Shown: positions 1 to 5,854 of the stretch, one piece after another
Numbering within the stretch: the stretch's first letter is position 1
Layout: each line of letters starts with the position of its first letter
Assembly (NCBI GenBank): GCA_964536835.1
Contig: CAZIAZ010000072.1
Coordinates: 1 to 7,231, forward strand
Source: DAONFI01 sp035403485
Lineage (GTDB): Bacteria > Planctomycetota > Phycisphaerae > SM23-33
DNA: 7,231 nt
Direction: 5' to 3'
Translations under genes and position numbers: made by a program
Notes under the pieces: model-generated
What the model was told of the DNA's origin: nothing
Seen by the model: only the letters and a program-made list of their open reading frames with translations
The model's database searches: none

Positions 1-51
1 CCCGCAAAATTGCTCGATTTCGGCGACGCCCATGTTTTTGGGATAGGTTCT

Positions 52-75
52 AAAAACCCATTTACAGAATATGGG
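52..75 (-). terminator. Weak candidate rho-independent terminator after phoH
   Basis: On the minus strand, 21 nt beyond the phoH stop, CCCAT (75-71) can pair with ATGGG (61-57) around a 9-nt loop and is followed directly by TTTTT (56-52). The stem is only five base pairs, so this is a marginal terminator, but its position suits the end of the phoH transcript. Confidence 0.3.
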
Positions 76-96
76 ATTATACGATTCTCGGAAGGT

Positions 97-1035
97 TCAG
101 GAATCTGCGGTGTTTTCATAAGCGGCTACTATGCTTTGTACGAGTTTGTGGCGGACGATATCCGTCGGCTCAAGCCTTACGATGTCAAGATTCGTTATGC
201 CGTTTAATCTGCGGATGGCGTCCGTCAAGCCGCTGGGTTGGCCAGGTTCAAGGTCGACCTGACTGTCGTCGCCTGTGACAATCATTTTTGTGCCGTTGCC
301 CATTCGCGTCAGAAACATGAGCATCTGGCTGGGCGTGGTGTTCTGGGCTTCGTCGAGTATTACCAAGGAATCATTGAGCGTGCGGCCGCGCATGAATGCC
401 AGCGGAATGACCTCTATCAAATCGTTCACGATGAATCGCTGTATCTGCGAGTAATCCATCATATCGTGCAGGGCGTCGAATAGCGGCCGCAGATATGGAT
501 TGACTTTAGCCTGCATATCGCCGGGCAGAAATCCGAGTTTTTCACCAGCCTCCACCGCCGGCCGTACAAGTATCAGCCGCCTTGCCTGCTGGTGTTTGAG
601 CATATGTACTGCTACCGCGACGGCAAGATACGTCTTGCCTGTGCCGGCCGGCCCGATGCAGAATACCAGGTCGTTCGTCATCACCGATTTGATGTATCTT
701 TTCTGGCCGGCTGTCTTTGCCTGAACCAGTTGGCCGGCGGCATAGACATCAAGGGCTGATTCGCTTTGTGATTGCTGACGCGCGGCTGATTCGCCTACGG
801 CGTCGGCTACCGCTTCCCGCGTGATTGGCTTGCTCTGGCGAAGGTCTCGCTGCAGCGTATCTATAACTGCCGCCGCACGCGAAACGTTTTTGGGCGCTCC
901 GCTTATCTTGATGCTCGAGCCGCGGGCGAAAAGCTGTATGCCGAACGCTTCCCGTATCATTCTGAGGTGAATATCGGCTGGGCCAAAGAGTGTCGCTGCT
1001 TTTGAGGGCTGTTCGAGTGTTATGCTCAATTCCAT
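97..1035 (-). CDS. phoH: PhoH family ATPase (PhoH/PhoL-like)
   Basis: A 312-residue protein of usual PhoH/YbeZ length. PhoH proteins are cytoplasmic P-loop NTPases related to superfamily 1 helicases and are associated with RNA metabolism, often near ybeY. Visible in order: an N-terminal KH-like segment (about residues 8-65), a polar linker (66-95), then the ATPase core. The core has Walker A GPAGTGKT (128-135), the family block RPAVEAGEKLGFLPG (158-172), Walker B LVILDEAQN (224-232), a TGDDSQVDL sensor motif (255-262) and a conserved VRH near the C-terminus (294-296). The ATG is preceded only by a weak AGG about 8 nt upstream, but the family N-terminus begins there and no better start is seen. 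mqnD lies upstream on the same strand across a 170-bp gap. That gap holds a consensus TATAAT at 1182-1187 (minus) without a recognisable -35, and a tandem repeat near the start. No ybeY is visible. The family is secure; the exact cellular role is not. Confidence 0.95.
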   Translation of the reverse strand: MELSITLEQPSKAATLFGPADIHLRMIREAFGIQLFARGSSIKISGAPKNVSRAAAVIDTLQRDLRQSKPITREAVADAVGESAARQQSQSESALDVYAAGQLVQAKTAGQKRYIKSVMTNDLVFCIGPAGTGKTYLAVAVAVHMLKHQQARRLILVRPAVEAGEKLGFLPGDMQAKVNPYLRPLFDALHDMMDYSQIQRFIVNDLIEVIPLAFMRGRTLNDSLVILDEAQNTTPSQMLMFLTRMGNGTKMIVTGDDSQVDLEPGQPSGLTDAIRRLNGITNLDIVRLEPTDIVRHKLVQSIVAAYENTADS

Positions 1036-1052
1036 TTTTTAGCCTGTTTTAG

Positions 1053-1070
1053 CTTGTGTAACTTGTGTAA
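1053..1070. repeat. Tandem 9-bp repeat upstream of phoH
   Basis: CTTGTGTAA occurs twice back to back on the plus strand (1053-1061 and 1062-1070), 18-35 bp before the phoH start. Read toward phoH it is TTACACAAG repeated. It lies in the 5' leader or promoter area of phoH, so it could be a paired regulator site, or simply a small chance duplication. Confidence 0.6.
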
Positions 1071-1205
1071 AAATCCTTAAAATCCATTTGCCCCGGCAAT
1101 ATTATGATTTTCTCAAGGTGACAGATTCGCATTATTCTGTCTTTTCCCAAATATACTCTGCAATTCGATTCACCGTTTGCCATTATACAGGTCGGCTTGA
1201 AAAAA

Positions 1206-2000
1206 TCATACTATTCCCAGCTCACATATTTTCGAAAAAAATTCTTCCAGGGCTTTGCGGCCCTGAAGCCCCATATCCACCGAAAGTTCATTTACATATT
1301 GGTCTATGAATTTTTCAATGACATCGCGATGTGCGTCGCCGGCGGATTTCATGGCTGCTTCAAAAACCGTATCGTGGTTGGCGAAGGCGTATCTGACGGA
1401 TGCGGCGATATCGGCTTCGACGGTTTTTTTTACCTCAGCCGGCAGTTCGCGTTTGATTGCGCATACCGTAGCCGGCGACGGCAGGCCATGAGTCCTGTGC
1501 CACCATTTGCCCAGGTCTGCCAGCACATGTAAACCGCCGTTGTGCCGGGCATTCACGAATTCCTCGTGTATCAGGAGTGCGGCGTCAGCAAGGCCGGCTT
1601 CCAGCGCGGGCAGAAGTTTATTCAGCGGCAGAACCCTGGTTCGCGTCTGCGGAGCGTACATCTGAAGCATGGCGTAAGCCGTCGTGGTTGCGCCGGGGAT
1701 GGCTACCACCATCCTGTCCAGAGTTTTGCGGTCATTGGCACGCGTAACTACAACGGGCCCTGAAGATTTACCGAAAGATGCGCCGGCAGAGAGAATCTCG
1801 TATCGCTCCTTCAATAGCGGATACGCACCCACGCTGAGCATGGTGACGTCCAAATCGCCACACGCAGCCTGATTGTTCAACTCCGGCTGCGATGCCGTCG
1901 CGGGGGTATATTTGATTTTAGAACCCACCAAGCCGCCAAAAAGGCCATAAAGCATATAGGCGTCATCGGCAGTGGGGGTGTGGCCGATTCGCAGATTCAT
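1206..2000 (-). CDS. mqnD: 1,4-dihydroxy-6-naphthoate synthase (MqnD), futalosine menaquinone pathway
   Basis: A 264-residue cytosolic protein with the type-2 periplasmic-binding-protein fold but no signal peptide. MqnD converts cyclic dehypoxanthine futalosine to 1,4-dihydroxy-6-naphthoate in the alternative menaquinone route. Recognisable family signatures are the N-terminal GHTPTADDAYMLYGL (6-20), the FGKSSGPVVV glycine-rich stretch (76-85), the TTTAY block (105-109), LLIHEEF with the likely catalytic His145 (142-148), and DLGKWW followed by HGLPSP (162-176). The LGG that often follows the LPLP motif is replaced here by ATV (177-179), a small departure that leaves room for an MqnD-like paralogue. 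The ATG at 2000 has no Shine-Dalgarno but sits at the predicted transcription start of a good promoter (see 2007-2035). No other mqn gene is in the window, so the rest of the pathway must be elsewhere. phoH follows downstream on the same strand. Confidence 0.83.
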   Translation of the reverse strand: MNLRIGHTPTADDAYMLYGLFGGLVGSKIKYTPATASQPELNNQAACGDLDVTMLSVGAYPLLKERYEILSAGASFGKSSGPVVVTRANDRKTLDRMVVAIPGATTTAYAMLQMYAPQTRTRVLPLNKLLPALEAGLADAALLIHEEFVNARHNGGLHVLADLGKWWHRTHGLPSPATVCAIKRELPAEVKKTVEADIAASVRYAFANHDTVFEAAMKSAGDAHRDVIEKFIDQYVNELSVDMGLQGRKALEEFFSKICELGIV

Positions 2001-2006
2001 GTTTTT

Positions 2007-2035
2007 ATCATATCAAATCACAGCGACAATAACAA
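2007..2035 (-). promoter_or_regulatory. Promoter of mqnD, predicted leaderless
   Basis: Reading the minus strand, TTGTTA (2035-2030) and TATGAT (2012-2007) are separated by exactly 17 bp. Transcription normally starts about 7 nt past the -10 box, which here is the A of the mqnD ATG (2000). No Shine-Dalgarno is present. The mRNA would therefore have essentially no 5' leader. Confidence 0.55.
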
Positions 2036-2115
2036 ACGGCTGCCGGCGACTATTGTGGAAAATATTATGCCACGACTCAGAATATGCAAAAATGAGCCGC
2101 CTGCCGGAATTTCTC

Positions 2116-2143
2116 TTGACAAAATGTTAATTTGTGTTAGTTT
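2116..2143 (+). promoter_or_regulatory. Candidate promoter of the aminotransferase operon
   Basis: A perfect -35 box TTGACA (2116-2121) lies 73 bp before the aminotransferase ATG. The matching -10 is unclear: TAGTTT (2138-2143, 16-bp spacer, 3 of 6 matches) is best placed, while TAAGAT (2144-2149) is a better match but too far away. The region is AT-rich and diverges from the mqnD promoter. The gene itself has a good Shine-Dalgarno, AGGAG at 2183-2187, 7 nt before the ATG. Confidence 0.35.
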
Positions 2144-2194
2144 TAAGATAAAGATAACAAATACTATCATTTTTGACAATACAGGAGTTTAGTC

Positions 2195-3571
2195 ATGTCA
2201 GAATTTTCAAGCGGCCCTGGTTACTGGGCACACGTCGATTTGAACAGGTATCCGCATCTTGTTACGCCGGAAATTCCCGGCCCGAAATCCAGAGCGTTGC
2301 ACGCCCGTTGCACGAAGCATTTTAAGGGCCTTTCCGGCCAGGTTAAGCTGTTTCCGGTAGCCTTCGAGAGCGGTAAGGGCTGTACCATGAAAGATGTGGA
2401 CGGAAATGAATATATCGATTTTTCGTCGGGCATATATGTTACGACTCTCGGCCACTGTCACCCGAAGATTACGCAGGCCATCCAGAAAGCCGCCGGCCAA
2501 CTGATGAACTGTCACGATTTTACGACTGAAGTCAAAACCCGTCTGGTTGAAAAACTTGCACAGGTTCTGCCTGGCGATCTCAACGGGTATCAGTTTTACG
2601 ATTCCGGCACGACAGCCGTCGAAGCCGGCCAGCGAGTCATGCGAGCCGCCAGCAAAAAAAACGAACTCGTAAGCTGCTTTTACGATTTTCACGGTAAAAC
2701 TTACGGTGCGGTATCGCTGGCTCAGATTCGTTCAAAGTGTTACGGCCCTTGTCGTGCACCTGGCATGCATCTGGTGCCCAGGCCGGATACGTATCGGCCA
2801 ATATGGACGAAGGCTGACGGCACGATAGATACCGACAAATACATCGAATTTTACGAAATGTATCTTGACCGCGCGACAATCAATGACGTCGCCGGATTCA
2901 TTCTCGAACCCATCCAGGGCTGGGGCGGGTCGGTAATGCCGCCGGACGATTTTTTCCCCAAACTTCGCGCGATGTGCGACCGCAGGGACATAATGCTGAT
3001 GGCTGACGAGGTGCTCACGAGTTGGGGCCGTACGGGCAAATTCCTGTGCATGGAGCACTGGAACGTGCTGCCGGATGTAGTAAGTATCGGCAAGGGGTTC
3101 GGCAACGGTTTTCCGGTGACATGCCTGGCTGTTCGCGAAAAGTACTGTGAAGCGTTCGAGTCGATAAGTGCATCGAGCAGCTATGGCGGCAATCCGATGG
3201 CGTGTGCAGCCGCGCTGGCGAGCATCGAGGTTATCGAAGAGGAAAACCTTCTCGAACGTTCACTGCATCTCGGCGAACTGGCCATGAAACGAATGCTTAA
3301 ATTCAAGGAGAACTACAAAATAGTCGGCGATGTCCGTTGCAAAGGCTGCCTCATGGGCATTGAACTTGTAAAGGACAAATCGACCAAAGAGCCGTTCCAG
3401 GAAGCCGGCGTCAGCGTCTACCAGAAAGCCTTCCGCAAGGGTTTGGCGTGGATACCCGCCGGCCATATCCTTCGCATGAGCCCGCCGATTATCATGGAAG
3501 ACGAAGTGCTCCTGCGCGGCATGGATATGATTGAAGAAGCCATCGCTGAAACTGAAAAGGAACTGCTTTAA
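2195..3571 (+). CDS. Class III PLP-dependent aminotransferase, substrate unknown
   Basis: A 458-residue fold-type I aminotransferase of the GabT/ornithine aminotransferase class, cytoplasmic, moving an amino group between an amine donor and an oxo-acid or carbonyl acceptor through PLP. Visible motifs: the SGTTA phosphate-binding turn (137-141), YDFHGKTYG with the cofactor-stacking aromatic (163-171), the substrate-side glutamate in LEPIQG (237-242), LMADEVLTSWGRTG with Asp271 for the pyridine nitrogen (268-281), the Schiff-base Lys300 in SIGKGFGNG (297-305), SSYGGNP (328-334), and LRMSPPI with Arg427, the usual carboxylate-binding arginine (426-432). The start is fixed by AGGAG 7 nt upstream. 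The N-terminal 45 residues precede the usual family core. It has 14 cysteines, including a CxxC (382-385), which is high for this family. The next gene, a Gfo/Idh/MocA dehydrogenase 66 bp on, suggests a coupled oxidation-transamination route for a sugar, cyclitol or similar substrate. GabT, ArgD or taurine-type activities cannot be distinguished from sequence alone. Confidence 0.92.
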   Translation: MSEFSSGPGYWAHVDLNRYPHLVTPEIPGPKSRALHARCTKHFKGLSGQVKLFPVAFESGKGCTMKDVDGNEYIDFSSGIYVTTLGHCHPKITQAIQKAAGQLMNCHDFTTEVKTRLVEKLAQVLPGDLNGYQFYDSGTTAVEAGQRVMRAASKKNELVSCFYDFHGKTYGAVSLAQIRSKCYGPCRAPGMHLVPRPDTYRPIWTKADGTIDTDKYIEFYEMYLDRATINDVAGFILEPIQGWGGSVMPPDDFFPKLRAMCDRRDIMLMADEVLTSWGRTGKFLCMEHWNVLPDVVSIGKGFGNGFPVTCLAVREKYCEAFESISASSSYGGNPMACAAALASIEVIEEENLLERSLHLGELAMKRMLKFKENYKIVGDVRCKGCLMGIELVKDKSTKEPFQEAGVSVYQKAFRKGLAWIPAGHILRMSPPIIMEDEVLLRGMDMIEEAIAETEKELL

Positions 3572-3586
3572 TCGGTTTTTTCTATG

Positions 3587-3601
3587 CCCTGCTATGCAGG
3601 G
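3587..3601 (+). other. Small hairpin between aminotransferase and dehydrogenase genes
   Basis: CCCTGC and GCAGGG form a perfect 6-bp stem around a TAT loop in the 66-bp intergenic gap. It is not followed directly by a T tract (the next T run starts 19 nt later), so it is not a standard terminator. It could set an mRNA processing or stability boundary inside the operon. Confidence 0.45.
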
Positions 3602-3637
3602 AGATGTTCGTTGGCTGGATTTTTTTAAGGATATCGT

Positions 3638-4780
3638 ATGAGAACGGTTAAATTCGGGATTATCGGCTGCGGCTTGATGGGCCGCGAGTTTGCGTCGGCA
3701 TGTGCCCGCTGGTTTCATCTGCTGGACATGAAGGTACGGCCTGAAATCGTAGCCATCTGCGACACGAGCGACGACCTGCTCCGGTGGTATGCCGACAATA
3801 TTCCCACAATCAGGCAGGTTACGAAAAATTATAAGGAACTGTTGGCCAACGACGAAGTGCAAGCCGTCTACATTGCCGTACCTCACAACCTGCACCAGGA
3901 ATTCTTTTGTGCATCCGTCGAAGCCGGCAAGCATCTGCTTGGCGAAAAACCGTTCGGCATGGATGAAAAAGCGAACATGGCGATTATGGAATGCTGCAAA
4001 CGGCATCCGGATGTGTTTGTCCGCTGTTCCAGCGAATCGATATTTTTTCCGGCCATGCAGAAGATAGGGGCGTTAATCGAATCCGGCGGCCTGGGAAAGA
4101 TAATCGAGGCCAACAGCGGTTTCCTTCACTCCAGCGACCTGGATTTCACCAAGCCCATTAATTGGAAGCGTATGTTGAAGTTTAATGGCGAATACGGCTG
4201 TATGGGCGATTTGGGCATGCATGCGTGTCACATGCCGTTTCGTGCCGGCTGGATACCGCAGAACGTTCGTGCAGTGTTGAGCGACATCGTGAAAGAAAGG
4301 CCAGACGGCAGGGGCGGTATGGCGCCGTGCGAAACGTGGGATAACGCTACGCTGCTGTGTGAAACCAAAGATTCTGCCGGCGAAACCTTCCCGATGACAA
4401 TCCGCACGCATCGCATTGCACCTGGCAACAAAAATACGTGGTATTTTGAAGTGTATGGCACAAGAGCGTCGGCTCGCTGGTCGAGCAGGCAGATAAATAC
4501 GCTGGAAGTGCTTAAATACGACGGCGGAGAACAGTCGTGGCAGGTGACGGATATGGGCCACGAGATGGCCTTCAAAAGTCTCACCGGCGGCATATTCGAG
4601 GCGGGCTTTAGTGACTCTATTCTGCAAATGTGGGCTGCTTTCCTATATGAACTTACCGAAGGCAGGCCAAAGAGCAGATTTGCCGGCTGTGTGACACCGC
4701 AGGAAGTGTCCGTCAGCCACAGACTCTTTACGTCGGCTCTTGAGTCGCAAGCCAACCAAACGACTGTTTCTCTCTGGTAA
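3638..4780 (+). CDS. Gfo/Idh/MocA family NAD(P)-dependent oxidoreductase
   Basis: A 380-residue protein of normal family length. Members oxidise or reduce hydroxyls of sugars, sugar acids, cyclitols and related compounds using NAD(P). The N-terminal Rossmann domain (about 1-125) shows GIIGCGLMG (7-15), an acidic AICDTSD strand end (39-45) that favours NAD, AVPHNLH (80-86) and the signature GEKPFG (102-107) with the conserved EKP lysine. The C-terminal alpha/beta substrate domain contains GDLGMHACHM (190-199); its Asp191 and His195 match the usual catalytic D-x3-H pattern. No signal peptide is present, unlike many exported members of this family. The ATG at 3638 follows AAGGA (3627-3631) by 6 nt. 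Like its upstream partner it is cysteine-rich (12 in 380). The aminotransferase upstream suggests the two share an intermediate (a keto compound made by one and used by the other). A strong terminator closes the operon 27 bp after the stop. The substrate is not known. Confidence 0.93.
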   Translation: MRTVKFGIIGCGLMGREFASACARWFHLLDMKVRPEIVAICDTSDDLLRWYADNIPTIRQVTKNYKELLANDEVQAVYIAVPHNLHQEFFCASVEAGKHLLGEKPFGMDEKANMAIMECCKRHPDVFVRCSSESIFFPAMQKIGALIESGGLGKIIEANSGFLHSSDLDFTKPINWKRMLKFNGEYGCMGDLGMHACHMPFRAGWIPQNVRAVLSDIVKERPDGRGGMAPCETWDNATLLCETKDSAGETFPMTIRTHRIAPGNKNTWYFEVYGTRASARWSSRQINTLEVLKYDGGEQSWQVTDMGHEMAFKSLTGGIFEAGFSDSILQMWAAFLYELTEGRPKSRFAGCVTPQEVSVSHRLFTSALESQANQTTVSLW

Positions 4781-4807
4781 TTTTTCCCCAAAAAATATTA
4801 GCGCTTC

Positions 4808-4844
4808 AACCGGCGTCTGCCCAATCGCAGCCGCCGGTTTTTTT
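4808..4844 (+). terminator. Strong rho-independent terminator of the aminotransferase/dehydrogenase operon
   Basis: AACCGGCG (4808-4815) pairs with CGCCGGTT (4832-4839). Inside it CTGC (4817-4820) pairs with GCAG (4827-4830) across one mismatch, leaving a 6-nt loop. The stem runs straight into a T tract (4838-4844). It starts 27 bp after the dehydrogenase stop. Confidence 0.93.
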
Positions 4845-4892
4845 ATGTGCGCTGTTCCGGAAAGATGGGATTTGTCAGGCAATTTACCCATA

Positions 4893-4921
4893 TTGCCAAC
4901 CTGGCCAGCAGGGGATATAAT
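4893..4921 (+). promoter_or_regulatory. Near-consensus promoter of the small ORF/TPR/antiporter block, predicted leaderless
   Basis: TTGCCA (4893-4898, 5 of 6 consensus) and a perfect TATAAT (4916-4921) are separated by exactly 17 bp. The expected transcription start at 4928 plus or minus one base falls at the ATG of the small ORF (4929). It is the first promoter after the operon terminator, so it probably also serves the TPR and antiporter genes downstream. Confidence 0.65.
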
Positions 4922-4928
4922 ATGACCC

Positions 4929-5258
4929 ATGCGTTCGTCGAAAAAAGTCGTCGTCTTGCTTTTGATATGCGTTCTGCTCTTTTTTGGGAAAAACGCATTG
5001 TCGTTCTGTGCGCATGGCGAGGCTGGTTCTGCCACCGCCTATGCAGATGTGCCCCATATTGTCCTGTGCGCTTTTAAAATTTCCAAGTCGAACGGCCGTT
5101 GCAGGGAAAACGGCGTCGGCCAGATTTTACAGGCTGTCGGCCTGTTGATTTGTACCGACCTGAGCCTGCCGTACATTTTAGTACTTTCACAATCAAATTC
5201 AGCCTCACTTAAAATTGCGTCCAGCCTGCATGGCATGGGATGCAGGCTGCAGATTTGA
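4929..5258 (+). CDS. Hypothetical small secreted or membrane-anchored protein
   Basis: No family is recognised. The 109-residue ORF begins like a signal peptide: basic MRSSKK, a hydrophobic run VVVLLLICVLLFF (7-19), and a possible signal peptidase I site after TAYA (36-39), although that is far from the hydrophobic core. No valid lipobox is seen. A second hydrophobic patch lies at about 66-87 (including LQAVGLLIC). It has six cysteines. Start support comes from the near-consensus promoter whose predicted transcription start is at this ATG; there is no Shine-Dalgarno at normal spacing. An ATG at 4922 in another frame has AGGGG at better spacing, but its product looks like non-coding translation. 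Codon choice suits coding up to about 5173 (many GC-ending codons), then turns AT-ending with repeated TCA serines, so the true C-terminus may differ or the gene may be damaged. A perfect hairpin overlaps its end. The TPR gene follows 90 bp later. Confidence 0.5.
   Translation: MRSSKKVVVLLLICVLLFFGKNALSFCAHGEAGSATAYADVPHIVLCAFKISKSNGRCRENGVGQILQAVGLLICTDLSLPYILVLSQSNSASLKIASSLHGMGCRLQI
5222..5249 (+). other. Perfect 10-bp inverted repeat/hairpin at the end of the small ORF
   Basis: CAGCCTGCAT (5222-5231) is perfectly complementary to ATGCAGGCTG (5240-5249) around an 8-nt loop. It overlaps the last codons of the small ORF and is followed by mixed sequence rather than a T tract, so it is not a typical terminator. 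A smaller hairpin, ACAGGC/GCCTGT with a 5-nt loop, lies upstream at 5129-5145. Possible roles are 3' end stabilisation, attenuation before the TPR gene, or a protein-binding palindrome. Confidence 0.6.
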
Positions 5259-5348
5259 ACTCTCGATTACTGTGCAGTTGCCGGAGTTGAAGGCTTACGT
5301 ATTTTGCGTCAGCCGGTTCTGTTTTTCAGCACGTAATGGAGAGTGAAA

Positions 5349-5804
5349 ATGTTATGTGACAAGGATTTGCTGGTGCAGGCTAGAAAAATGATGGAAGATG
5401 ACGACCTGCAGGCGGCTAAAAAAATACTTGATGGGTTGAATAATAAATCGATATGGGTTCAGAACGCCAGCGCGGTGTGGCTGATGCGAACGGGCCGAAC
5501 GGATGAAGCCGTCCGACTATTATCCCAACTTGTTTTCCCTGGCGGCACATCGATTATGGGACTAGGCGTGCCCGACAAGATAAAACTTAACCTCGCCGAA
5601 GCCATGCTTCTGAAGGGCAATATTTCCGGCGCCATGTCGCTGATAAAAAGTTCCGACGGCGGCGACCCGCATTGTAGAAAACTCGTCGCCGCGGTTGACA
5701 GATGGCGAAAAACGCTGCCGCTTTTTTCTCGCATGGCGGTAATATGCGGCGTCATGCCGTATGAAAGCGAGATTTTCATCGATTCCCCTTATGGAGAACC
5801 TTGA
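5349..5804 (+). CDS. TPR-like helical-repeat protein, hypothetical
   Basis: A 151-residue soluble protein with repeated helical pairs of tetratricopeptide type. Repeat-like units are seen at about 6-31 (ending LQAAKKILDGL), 36-61 (NASAVWLMRTGRTDEAVRLL, the clearest), and 78-101 (NLAEAMLLKGNISGAMSLI). TPR proteins are usually adaptors that bind partner proteins; no catalytic motif is present. The C-terminal part (119-151) is different: a basic-hydrophobic stretch around LPLFSRMAVICGVMPYE and an acidic, proline-containing end (DSPYGEP). There is no signal peptide. The start is taken as ATG 5349, because GGAG at 5338-5341 is 7 nt upstream; GTG at 5343 in the same frame is too close to that site. 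A weak promoter (TTGCCG 5278-5283, TATTTT 5300-5305) may lie upstream. The antiporter gene starts 50 bp after its stop with no terminator between, so the two are probably co-transcribed. The function is unknown. Confidence 0.85.
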   Translation: MLCDKDLLVQARKMMEDDDLQAAKKILDGLNNKSIWVQNASAVWLMRTGRTDEAVRLLSQLVFPGGTSIMGLGVPDKIKLNLAEAMLLKGNISGAMSLIKSSDGGDPHCRKLVAAVDRWRKTLPLFSRMAVICGVMPYESEIFIDSPYGEP

Positions 5805-5854
5805 ATAATATCTGCAAAATTGATTCGGAAGTTTATAGTTAAGGCCAGTATATA

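Noticed and set aside
1..96. Minus-strand frame open from the phoH stop to the window edge, with an ATG at 33 starting MGVAEIEQFCG, and a TATAAT at 76-81 upstream.
   Set aside because: Only 11 codons are visible, with no Shine-Dalgarno and no recognisable family start. The -10 has no matching -35. It may be the start of the next gene, but the window cannot show it. Read-through of the phoH TGA is also unsupported.
1980..2192. 70-residue plus-strand ORF across the divergent intergenic region.
   Set aside because: It begins antisense to mqnD, has no ribosome binding site, reads through the promoter region and has AT-driven composition unlike the neighbouring genes.
2207..4791. Long minus-strand ORFs (161, 248, 184 and 187 residues) opposite the aminotransferase and dehydrogenase.
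   Set aside because: They lie wholly antisense to genes with clear catalytic motifs and have no family features of their own.
4847..5077. Plus-strand ORF with an ATG at 4922 preceded by AGGGG.
   Set aside because: The product is rich in Arg, Cys, Trp and His as expected for an out-of-frame reading, and the TATAAT box would overlap its start codon.
5039..5236. 65-residue minus-strand ORF opposite the small secreted ORF.
   Set aside because: Many AGG and ACA codons, no promoter or ribosome site, and the plus frame has a promoter and signal peptide, so it looks like a shadow.
5257..5346. Short frame in the gap before the TPR gene (ELSITVQLPELKAYVF and onward to a TGA at 5344-5346) that could be the tail of a frameshifted small ORF.
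   Set aside because: It has no start, no homology I recognise, and would need an additional frameshift. The region also carries the hairpin end and the TPR ribosome site.
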